The notes below the pieces were generated by a model. It had not been told where the DNA came from and made no database searches. It saw nothing but the letters and a program-made list of their open reading frames with translations. Source: Scatosoma sp045643825 (GTDB lineage Bacteria; Bacillota; Clostridia; Christensenellales; Borkfalkiaceae). Taken from it: 22,055 nucleotides of DNA. Made by a program: the position numbers and the translations under genes. The stretch covers positions 1 to 22,055 of the forward strand of contig JAZRFV010000017.1 of assembly GCA_045643825.1 (NCBI GenBank). Direction: 5' to 3'. Of this stretch, positions 6,827 through 14,120 are shown in pieces (position 1 is the stretch's first letter; every line of letters starts with the position of its first letter).

Positions 6827-7873
6827 TTAACGCAATTTTTTCTTATATTCCTCGAAGGGCAAGGACAGGGTTTCCCATTTCCCCTTCGCCTTCGGTACGG
6901 CCATCGTAACGATACCGTCCGCCGTGTTCTTTTTATCCAAAAGCGTCTTTTCCGACATGTCTACAATCGTGGTAAAATCCACCGTGACGGTAGGATTTTG
7001 CGCAAGCGCATACTCAACCAAGGAAAGCAATTTTTCCCCATAAGCACCCTCACAAACGCCCAAGGCCATCGCCATTTTCGTTTCATACAGCATACCGTAC
7101 AAAACACTCTCACCATGTGACAGGCCCGTGGAAAGCTCGATCGCATGCCCCGTCGTATGCCCAAGGTTTAAACTACGGCGTTCGCCCGATTCCTTCTCAT
7201 CCAAAGCAACCACCTTCGCCTTATGCTCGATACAACGGACAATTACTTTCTCCAAGAAACCTCCCTCCGTCCAGCGTGTGCGATTGTTTTCTAAAAGGTC
7301 GAATATCTCGCCGTCTAACGCGGCATACTTCACAATTTCACCAAAACCGCACTTTCGTTCTTTTTCGGGTAAAGTGTCTAAAAATACAGGGCTTACCAGC
7401 ACCTCCATCGGTTGATAAAACGCACCGACGAGGTTTTTCACACCGCCAAGATTTACCGCAGTTTTACCGCCAACGCTACTATCTACCTGCGCAAGCAAGG
7501 TGGTAGGGATCTGCACACAATCAATCCCACGCATATACAACGCCGCCGCCAAACCGCCGATATCTCCGATTACGCCGCCACCAACCGCGAACAATCGTGC
7601 ATTTCGACGCATACCTGCCCCCGCCATTCTCTCTAAAACAGCTTGCAAGGAGGAAAATTCCTTACTCCCCTCCCCTGCAGGTAAAACGAAAATTTCCGCA
7701 CCCGCAAAATAGCGTTTAAACCATTCCTCGTACAATGCGTACACGTTGTTATCGGTCAAGACAAAGCATTGCTTCCCTTCCGTCAAAAGAGGTAAACGGG
7801 TTTCTACCGCATCATCGCCGATATATATTTTCCCTTCCATCGAAGGAGTTTTCAACTCTATCATTTTCATCAT
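6827..7873 (-). CDS. aroB: 3-Dehydroquinate synthase
   Basis: NAD- and metal-dependent cyclisation of DAHP to 3-dehydroquinate (second step); 348 residues. GGGVIGD at 98-104 and IPTTLLAQVDSSVGGKTAVN at 122-141 are the NAD and substrate motifs. Metal ligands are E179 (GFGEIVKY), H239 (NLGHTTGHA) and H253 (LSHGE). The ATG overlaps the aroC stop as ATGA, with no clear ribosome site, which indicates translational coupling; a second ATG follows immediately and could be the true start. Confidence 0.95.
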   Translation of the reverse strand: MMKMIELKTPSMEGKIYIGDDAVETRLPLLTEGKQCFVLTDNNVYALYEEWFKRYFAGAEIFVLPAGEGSKEFSSLQAVLERMAGAGMRRNARLFAVGGGVIGDIGGLAAALYMRGIDCVQIPTTLLAQVDSSVGGKTAVNLGGVKNLVGAFYQPMEVLVSPVFLDTLPEKERKCGFGEIVKYAALDGEIFDLLENNRTRWTEGGFLEKVIVRCIEHKAKVVALDEKESGERRSLNLGHTTGHAIELSTGLSHGESVLYGMLYETKMAMALGVCEGAYGEKLLSLVEYALAQNPTVTVDFTTIVDMSEKTLLDKKNTADGIVTMAVPKAKGKWETLSLPFEEYKKKLR

Positions 7874-9009
7874 GGCAACAAATTATATCGAGCGATTACC
7901 TCTTGCATCGTATCCCCGCCTAAACGCCTTGACACGGCATTTGCAAGCACCTCCGCAACCACCAATTCCGCAATGATTTCCAATGCAAAAATTGCACAGG
8001 TATCACTCCTTTCAGCCGCCGCAATCGACGGCTCTTTCGTGGAGAAATCCACCGTTTTTAACCCTTGCATTAAGGTGGGAATGGGTTTCATCGCTACGCG
8101 AAGAACGAGTTCTTCTCCGTTCGACATACCGCCCTCGATACCGCCTGCACGGTTGGTGGTACGGTAAAAACCCTTCGTTTCGTCGTAGAAAATTTCATCG
8201 TGGATTTCGCGGCCACTCTTTTCCGCGCTCTCAAACCCTGCACCGATTTCTACACCCTTCACGCCTTGGATACTCATGAGCCCATACGCAAGCTGCGCAT
8301 CCAATTTTTCCGCATAGGTCATCATACTGCCAAAGCCACTCTTTAACCCTTTCACACGGAGCTCTGCCACACCGCCTGCCGTATCGCCCTCCTTTTGCAA
8401 GGCGCTAATCTTTTCCAAAGCCAAAGCTTCTACTTCTTTATCAAGCATGGCAATGGGCGAGGATTTAGCTTCACCGAGCTGGTTAAACGCATACCTGTCC
8501 CCATCCTTTATACCACAAACCTCACAAACGTAACCGCCGATATCCACGCCAAGGGCGGACAAATATTGACGATACACCTCACCTGCCGCCACACGAATGG
8601 CGGTTTCACGGGCCGAAGCACGCTCTAAAACGTTGCGCGCATCCTCCTGCATAAACTTTTGCATGCCCGTCAAATCCGCATGCCCAGGGCGCACCTTCGT
8701 CAGTTTTTTCTCTTGCATTTTTTGAGGATCACATTCCTCTGCCGACATACAATCCGCCCAATTTTCAAAATCACGATTATAAATGCAAAGGGTAACAGGG
8801 CTACCCAAGGTTTCCCTATTGCGTACCCCCGTCAAAATCTCCACGCGGTCTTTTTCAATACTTTGCCGAGCCCCACGACCAAATCCGCTTTGGCGTAACG
8901 CAAGCGCTTCGTTGATTTTCTCCACGTCAATTGTCAAATGCGCAGGCAAACCCTCAATGATTGCCACCAAGGCCTTTCCGTGCGATTCCCCTGCCGTCGT
9001 CAGTTTCAT
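7870..9009 (-). CDS. aroC: Chorismate synthase
   Basis: FMN-dependent anti-1,4 elimination of phosphate from EPSP to chorismate (last step). 379 residues. The signatures are GESHGKALVAIIEGLP at 7-22, RQSGFGRGARQSIEKDRVEI, RPGHADLTGMQKF with DARNVLERASARET, and GGIEGGMSNGEELVLR near the C-terminus. ATG 9009 is preceded by AAGAGG at five bases; the in-frame GTG at 9027 lacks a ribosome site. The 42-base gap after clpC holds only a 5-bp hairpin (9024-9038) without a T run, so read-through from clpC is expected, though an internal promoter cannot be excluded. Confidence 0.95.
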   Translation of the reverse strand: MKLTTAGESHGKALVAIIEGLPAHLTIDVEKINEALALRQSGFGRGARQSIEKDRVEILTGVRNRETLGSPVTLCIYNRDFENWADCMSAEECDPQKMQEKKLTKVRPGHADLTGMQKFMQEDARNVLERASARETAIRVAAGEVYRQYLSALGVDIGGYVCEVCGIKDGDRYAFNQLGEAKSSPIAMLDKEVEALALEKISALQKEGDTAGGVAELRVKGLKSGFGSMMTYAEKLDAQLAYGLMSIQGVKGVEIGAGFESAEKSGREIHDEIFYDETKGFYRTTNRAGGIEGGMSNGEELVLRVAMKPIPTLMQGLKTVDFSTKEPSIAAAERSDTCAIFALEIIAELVVAEVLANAVSRRLGGDTMQEVIARYNLLP

Positions 9010-9051
9010 AATTTCCTCTTTTTCCACGCTATCCGTGGCGACTATTTCACT

Positions 9052-11628
9052 TTACGAAAACCAAAGTTTTCCGTTGATACAATCCACCGTCACGCGCGTA
9101 CCATTGCGGATTTTACCAAGTAAAATCTCCTCGGACAATCTATCCTCAATTTTACGCTGAATTACTCGTTTTAACGGTCTTGCGCCATATTGCGCGTCGT
9201 AGCCCTCTTTCACAAGGCTGGCAAGTGCAGTTTCCGTTACGGTCAAAACGATACCGCGTTGTTCCAAAAGCCGCTTCGCCAGACCTTCCACAATCTTTCG
9301 GCCAATCTTGACACAATCCTCTTCCGTCAAGCGGTGGAACACGATGATATCGTCCATACGGTTCAAGAATTCCGGACGGAATTTTTCCTTTAACGCCTTC
9401 GTGATATTCTCACGCATATCCTCGTACTGTCTTGCGTCCGCGGTATGGTCGTTCGATTGACTGCTACCAAAGCCATACACCCCCGTGCGTTCGCTTTGCG
9501 CAACCGTTGCCCCCACGTTGGAGGTAAGGATGATAACCGCATTTTTAAAGCTAACCGTCCTGCCCTTACTATCCGTCAAACGCCCATCGTCCAAAATTTG
9601 CAGTAATAAATTGAACACATCGGGATGCGCCTTTTCGATTTCATCGAATAAGATAACGCAATAGGGTGTCGTGCGTACCTTTTCCGTCAGCTGCCCCGTT
9701 TGCAAGTCCTCATACCCCACGTATCCAGGAGGGGCACCGATGATTTTAGAAATCGACTGCTTTTCCATATATTCGCTCATATCCAAGCGAATCATTTGGT
9801 CTTCCGAGCCAAACATAGCCTCCGCCAATGCCTTGCAAAGGTCAGTTTTACCCACACCCGTAGGCCCAACGAAGATAAACGAGCCAATCGGTCTTGAAGG
9901 ATCCTTCAAGCCAGCCCTCGCCCTGCGAATCGCCTTTGCAACCGCGCTAACCGCCTCGTTTTGACCGATAATACGCCTATGCAAATCATCCTCCAAGCGC
10001 ATCAACTTTTCCCCTTCCTCTTGTGTAATTTTCAGGAGTGGAATTTTCGCGCGAGCGCTTACAATCGCCGCCACGTGCTCTTTACCGAGGGCAAGCCTGC
10101 CATCGGGTAATTTCTTCGGCTTTTGCGCCATTTCCAAAGCGCGTTTTCTATCCTCGGCGTAGTGCAAATTCTTACGCACCTCCGTCGCCAAGGCATGCTT
10201 TCCACAACGAAGGTGGAGCTGTTCCTCCTCCGTCAAAAGCTTGATTTCCTCTTCCACGTCACGAAGCTCACTACTTCCGCCGTCCTCAACAATACGCACT
10301 CGCGCCGCCGCCTCGTCCACCAAGTCAATCGCCTTATCAGGCAAATAACGGTCGGTAATATAGCGTGTGGAAAGCTGTACCGCTGCCTCAATTGCCTCGT
10401 CCGTAATCACGATCTGGTGATGTTCTTCATACTTCGGGCGTAAGCCTCGTATAATCTCAATCGTGTCCTTCTCCGAAGGTTCTTCCACGAAAACGGGGGT
10501 AAAACGACGTTCTAACGCGCTATCCTTCTCGATATACTTACGATATTCTTCAATGGTGGTAGCGCCAATCACCTGCAAGTCACCGCGCGCCAAAAGGGGT
10601 TTTAAGATATTCGCTGCATCCATGCTCCCCTCGGACGAACCGCCTGCGCCTACCAAGGTGTGGATTTCGTCAATAAAAAGAACGATGTCCCCGTCCTCCA
10701 TCACCGTGTTCAGCAGATTTTTTAGTTTTTCTTCAAAATCCCCACGGTAACGCGTCCCCGCAAGCATCCCGGGTAAATCCACGGAGAATACCTTCTTGTT
10801 GAAAAGCTGTTCGGGGACTTGGTTGGTGACGATAAGCTGTGAGAGTCCTTCGACAATCGCACTCTTACCCACGCCAGGCTCACCGACTAATACGGGGTTG
10901 TTTTTTTGGCGGCGAGACAATACCTGCACCACCTTTTCAATCTCTTTTTTGCGCCCGATAACAGGGTCCATTTTCCCCTTCAAAGCGCGTTCCGTCATAT
11001 CAATACCGCACCCTACGAGCTTTTCCGCATCCTTCTTGCTCGTCTTACGGTACTTGGTTTTATCGTCCTCTTCGGTATTCACTTCCTCCACCTGAACAGC
11101 ATACGCACGCGTTACCTCAGCAATATCACTGCTGGTGCTACCTGCACCGCCCGTAGGAGAGGGGGTGCTTTCAGGATCATCCAAAGCCCATTCCTTTTTA
11201 TTTTTTAAAACACGGAGCGCCGCAATGGTATTCATTTTCAAGGTGTCGATATCGGCAAAGCGTTTCAAAAGCATCACTGCGCAACTCTTGTCCAACCCAA
11301 GGATTTGGTACATCATGTGCGCCGTATTTGCCAAAACGCCGTCCCTTTTTGCGAGCTCCACCGCGCTATCATACGCCGTTTGCATACGAGTAGTTACACC
11401 CTTCACCGTATAAGTTTTATCCGCGTAGAGGGATAACAGCTTGCCATATTCCTCCTTGCAAACGCCTTCACGCGCAAGGATTTTATACGCTTCACATTCC
11501 GGCACACACAAAAACGCATAAATGAAATGCTCGCTACCGATGTAGCTGATTCCCAAACGCGCCGTTGTGTATTCCGCAATCTCTAACGCTTTTTTAAAAA
11601 TATCCGTTGCATTTGATAAGGATTTCAT
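9052..11628 (-). CDS. clpC: ClpC-type AAA+ unfoldase
   Basis: ATP-driven unfoldase that feeds ClpP and, in Bacillota, recognises phospho-arginine-tagged proteins made by McsB. 858 residues. N-terminal double repeat domain about 1-145, acidic/Ser linker 150-195, first AAA+ module with Walker A GEPGVGKS (249-256) and Walker B VLFIDE (316-321), a short coiled-coil M domain about 455-500 of the ClpC rather than ClpB type, second AAA+ module with GPTGVGKT (588-595) and VILFDE (658-663). The ClpP-docking loop appears as YGF at 718-720 rather than the common VGF. AAAGGAG precedes the ATG, ten bases after mcsB. No clpP gene is in the window. Confidence 0.95.
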   Translation of the reverse strand: MKSLSNATDIFKKALEIAEYTTARLGISYIGSEHFIYAFLCVPECEAYKILAREGVCKEEYGKLLSLYADKTYTVKGVTTRMQTAYDSAVELAKRDGVLANTAHMMYQILGLDKSCAVMLLKRFADIDTLKMNTIAALRVLKNKKEWALDDPESTPSPTGGAGSTSSDIAEVTRAYAVQVEEVNTEEDDKTKYRKTSKKDAEKLVGCGIDMTERALKGKMDPVIGRKKEIEKVVQVLSRRQKNNPVLVGEPGVGKSAIVEGLSQLIVTNQVPEQLFNKKVFSVDLPGMLAGTRYRGDFEEKLKNLLNTVMEDGDIVLFIDEIHTLVGAGGSSEGSMDAANILKPLLARGDLQVIGATTIEEYRKYIEKDSALERRFTPVFVEEPSEKDTIEIIRGLRPKYEEHHQIVITDEAIEAAVQLSTRYITDRYLPDKAIDLVDEAAARVRIVEDGGSSELRDVEEEIKLLTEEEQLHLRCGKHALATEVRKNLHYAEDRKRALEMAQKPKKLPDGRLALGKEHVAAIVSARAKIPLLKITQEEGEKLMRLEDDLHRRIIGQNEAVSAVAKAIRRARAGLKDPSRPIGSFIFVGPTGVGKTDLCKALAEAMFGSEDQMIRLDMSEYMEKQSISKIIGAPPGYVGYEDLQTGQLTEKVRTTPYCVILFDEIEKAHPDVFNLLLQILDDGRLTDSKGRTVSFKNAVIILTSNVGATVAQSERTGVYGFGSSQSNDHTADARQYEDMRENITKALKEKFRPEFLNRMDDIIVFHRLTEEDCVKIGRKIVEGLAKRLLEQRGIVLTVTETALASLVKEGYDAQYGARPLKRVIQRKIEDRLSEEILLGKIRNGTRVTVDCINGKLWFS

Positions 11629-11638
11629 ACCTACTCCT

Positions 11639-12679
11639 TTAATTTCTATTACGAACTACCTGCATCAAGTGACGAAGGGTACTACCCACGGCCTCTGCGC
11701 GTACTTCGTCGTAAAAACGCTCGTTTTCCCCTTCCAAATTATTGTTTAAACAAAAGGTTGCCGGTTGCATATCGTCTAAAAAGCTGTCGAAAGCATCCAA
11801 GTCGGTTACCTCGAAAAATTTCAAGAAAATTCCAAGCCGTACGTCAATGATTTTCGAGTTAAACTCTTCCATATCCAGCAATGCGCAGTTGGTCAGCGTA
11901 CCATACGCACGCAAACAACGATCGCGAAGCTCCGTCTCCGACGTCTTTAACATCTTTTCCCTTGCACGCACCTCTTGATCGCATATCGTCATCGTTACCT
12001 CGGAAACTCGTTCAATAAGCTCTATCTCCGACACCCCCAAGGTTTGCTCGTTGCTCAATTGATACAAATACCCTTCAGCGTTGGAGCCTTCCCCAAACGC
12101 ACCGCGCAAGGTCATGCGCTTTTCACGCAATAACGGCAACAGCTTTTTCAACCCGCCGTTCCATGTAAGGCCTGGCAAAAATACCATCACCGAAGCGCGC
12201 ATACCCGTCCCCAAATTGCTGGGGCAAGCCGTCAAATAGCCAAGCGATTGATCGTAAGCAAAATCTAACACACCAGAAAGACGAGTATCCAGCGCCGACA
12301 ATCTTTGATACGCCTCTTTAAGGTGAAAGCCCTTGCTGATACACTGCTCCCGCAAATGATCTTCCTCATTCACCATCACGGCGATGCTTTTATCCGAGGA
12401 AAGGATTACCGCACGGTTCTTTTCCTCTTTCAAGAGCAAGGGGCTGACCAAATGCCCTTCTTGGTAAGCAAGCTTTTCATGTTCGCTTAACCGTTCAATG
12501 GGGTAGCATTGATACTTATCGTCGTGCATACCCTTAAAAGCATCCGATACCAAATGTAAAATTTCCGCCGCGTGCGCATCCTTCATTGCGGAAGAAAAGG
12601 GAAAGCCTGCCAAGTTACGAGCCAAACGAATACGGGTAGAAACCACCGTTTCACGAAGGAAATTATGCATCGTTACCAT
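11639..12679 (-). CDS. mcsB: Protein arginine kinase
   Basis: Phosphorylates arginine residues and so marks proteins for ClpC-ClpP. 346 residues, phosphagen-kinase fold. STRIRLARN at 14-22, NEEDH at 104-108 and CPSNLGTGMRASV with the catalytic cysteine C152 are all present. The C-terminal allosteric phospho-arginine pocket, RDxxRA in studied McsB proteins, reads YDEVRA at 323-328: the first arginine is replaced by tyrosine. AGGAGG lies seven bases before ATG 12679, inside the end of mcsA, and the two genes overlap by seven bases. Confidence 0.95.
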   Translation of the reverse strand: MVTMHNFLRETVVSTRIRLARNLAGFPFSSAMKDAHAAEILHLVSDAFKGMHDDKYQCYPIERLSEHEKLAYQEGHLVSPLLLKEEKNRAVILSSDKSIAVMVNEEDHLREQCISKGFHLKEAYQRLSALDTRLSGVLDFAYDQSLGYLTACPSNLGTGMRASVMVFLPGLTWNGGLKKLLPLLREKRMTLRGAFGEGSNAEGYLYQLSNEQTLGVSEIELIERVSEVTMTICDQEVRAREKMLKTSETELRDRCLRAYGTLTNCALLDMEEFNSKIIDVRLGIFLKFFEVTDLDAFDSFLDDMQPATFCLNNNLEGENERFYDEVRAEAVGSTLRHLMQVVRNRN

Positions 12680-13218
12680 ACAATTTCCTCCTCGATTACC
12701 CCACGGCGTTTCATACGGTCAAGCTTGTCTTTATATTCCTGCTGACGTTCTTTATCTCCGTCAAGAAATTCAATCAGCTTTTCCATCTCGTTGATTTGCC
12801 GTAAAAATCGCTCCCGCTGTTCCATTTCCACACGGCAATTTTCCTTTTCCGTATCGTTTATAAACTTCTTTTTCGTTAAAAATTTCTCATCATCAATGGA
12901 CAACGGCGGTCGTTTGCCACGGTGCCCGCAATTATCCCCCTGCATTTTCACAATCACAGGCAGGATCTCCTCGTAAAGTGTTGCATAGCAGTACGAACAG
13001 CCCACCAGCTTCGTCGCGCGGAACTGCTTCATAGTCGTACCGCAATAAGGACAGGCGGAAAGGCGTTGCTTATTCGCCCTTTCGTTGGCATGAAGAAACA
13101 ACTGCTCGTAACAAGGCAAGCAGTAATATTCTCGCACCGTTCTCCCGCTCGTTTGTCTTTCGTGGGAGGTCACCGCATCGTTTTTATGACAATGATCGCA
13201 GATTTTTCTATCCTTCAT
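12673..13218 (-). CDS. mcsA: McsA, zinc-binding activator of McsB
   Basis: 181 residues from ATG 13218. Four CxxC pairs (C7/C10, C33/C36, C56/C59, C74/C77) form the zinc-binding N-terminal half. A charged linker leads to a C-terminal UVR-like coiled coil (about 138-170, LRQINEMEKLIEFL then EYKDKLDRMKRR). This is the McsA architecture; McsA activates McsB and links it to ClpC. An in-frame ATG three codons upstream (13227) is possible; neither has a strong ribosome site, only GGGG nearby. It begins 17 bases after the upstream XRE gene stop, so the two are probably co-transcribed. Confidence 0.9.
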   Translation of the reverse strand: MKDRKICDHCHKNDAVTSHERQTSGRTVREYYCLPCYEQLFLHANERANKQRLSACPYCGTTMKQFRATKLVGCSYCYATLYEEILPVIVKMQGDNCGHRGKRPPLSIDDEKFLTKKKFINDTEKENCRVEMEQRERFLRQINEMEKLIEFLDGDKERQQEYKDKLDRMKRRGVIEEEIVW

Positions 13219-13235
13219 ACACGCCATCCCCGTTT

Positions 13236-13901
13236 TTACCGTTCGATCTCCGTCTCCGTTTTTTCTATCTTTTCCACTTTATTCGTAGACATGCCCCTTT
13301 GCTTTCGGAGTAACCTACGGAAAAATACCCATAAAATCTCCAATACCTGCAAGGGAACACCGACAAGGAAGATACACCAAAGCCCTGCCGTATCCTTTAA
13401 GAAAGGATATATCGTAAAATAGCAACATACCAGCCCCATCCATACAATGGTCGTTACGGACAAGAAATTGATAATTCTCCGTTTCCATATCGATGCGTAG
13501 ACGAGCATCACAATCGCATTCGCCAGCACGGCGTACAAATAGAGCATCCACCACGCCCCTTCAGGTTTTACAATTTGTAAAATTGCAAAGGAGAAAATGG
13601 CGGCGAGCCATACAATTCCGCTGGATAACAGCATAATCAAGATTTGTAAGCCAAAGGATTTTTCCTTGTGTTTTATCTCGGTCTCCTCGCCCAAAAACGC
13701 ATTGATACTCACCCCGTAAAGCTCCGCCAACTGCACCAAGGTATATACGTCAGGAATACCGTTCCCCGATTCCCATTTCGACACCGACTTGTCGGAATAG
13801 TGAATTTTTTCCGCGACCTCCGCCTGCGTAAGCCCTGCCGCCTTGCGGTAAGCGATTAAATTTTTCGCAACCTTTTGGTTGATTTCGTTAGTATTATCCA
13901 T
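13236..13901 (-). CDS. Membrane-anchored XRE-family regulator
   Basis: 221 residues. An N-terminal XRE helix-turn-helix occupies about 8-68 (LIAYRKAAGLTQAEVAEKI then SDKSVSKWESG, PDVYTLVQLAELYGV). It is followed by four predicted membrane helices at about 83-109, 117-138, 144-165 and 173-195 and a basic then acidic tail. A DNA-binding domain tethered to the membrane suggests a sensor-regulator. It heads the mcsA-mcsB-clpC gene train, where the repressor ctsR is usually found in Bacillota; that it controls this operon is inference from position. ATG 13901 has no ribosome site and falls at the predicted transcription start, so its mRNA should be leaderless. Upstream in-frame extension exists but lies above the promoter. 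Confidence 0.88.
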   Translation of the reverse strand: MDNTNEINQKVAKNLIAYRKAAGLTQAEVAEKIHYSDKSVSKWESGNGIPDVYTLVQLAELYGVSINAFLGEETEIKHKEKSFGLQILIMLLSSGIVWLAAIFSFAILQIVKPEGAWWMLYLYAVLANAIVMLVYASIWKRRIINFLSVTTIVWMGLVCCYFTIYPFLKDTAGLWCIFLVGVPLQVLEILWVFFRRLLRKQRGMSTNKVEKIEKTETEIER

Positions 13902-13936
13902 AATACTATCATAGCATTTTTTTCCTCTTTCGTCAA
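13902..13936 (-). promoter_or_regulatory. Promoter of the XRE-mcsA-mcsB-clpC operon, leaderless
   Basis: Minus strand: -35 TTGACG (13931-13936), 17-base spacer, extended -10 TGC-TATGAT (13908-13913). Six bases later comes the ATG at 13901, so the A of the start codon is exactly the predicted +1. No CtsR heptamer repeat (GGTCAAA) or CIRCE element was seen nearby. Confidence 0.78.
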
Positions 13937-13968
13937 GTGCATTTTGCAATTTTCCTACATTATTTACT

Positions 13969-14030
13969 CGCGCGCCCGCGCGAATATACGCGTATACGCG
14001 TAGAAAATGCCTATTTTCGACAAAATGGGC
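13969..14030. promoter_or_regulatory. Cluster of palindromes upstream of the clp operon promoter
   Basis: Three adjacent inverted repeats lie 35-95 bases upstream of the -35 box: CGCGCG-CC-CGCGCG, a self-complementary TACGCGTATACGCGTA block, and a 9-bp stem at 14009-14030 (GCCTATTTT against AAAATGGGC, one G-T). A further TACGCGT occurs just downstream of the cluster. This is candidate operator DNA for the XRE regulator or another repressor. There is no T run, so it is not a terminator. Confidence 0.4.
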
Positions 14031-14062
14031 ATACCATGTACGCGTTGAAACCACTTTTAGAG

Positions 14063-14098
14063 TAAAAATGAAAAGCGTGGACGAAAAATCGTCCACGC
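14063..14098 (-). terminator. Terminator of proS
   Basis: On the minus strand a perfect 10-bp stem (GCGTGGACGA against TCGTCCACGC; 14089-14098 and 14075-14084) with a 4-base loop, followed by TTTTCATTTTT. It begins 22 bases after the proS stop. Confidence 0.92.
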
Positions 14099-14120
14099 CA
14101 TAAATGCTGTATTTTTTTGA

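Noticed and set aside
9024..9038. Terminator between clpC and aroC
   Set aside because: The CCACG/CGTGG stem is only 5 bp and is followed by A and G, not T.
13902..14062. CtsR operator or CIRCE element upstream of the clp operon
   Set aside because: Neither the GGTCAAA tandem repeat nor the TTAGCACTC-N9-GAGTGCTAA inverted repeat is found here.
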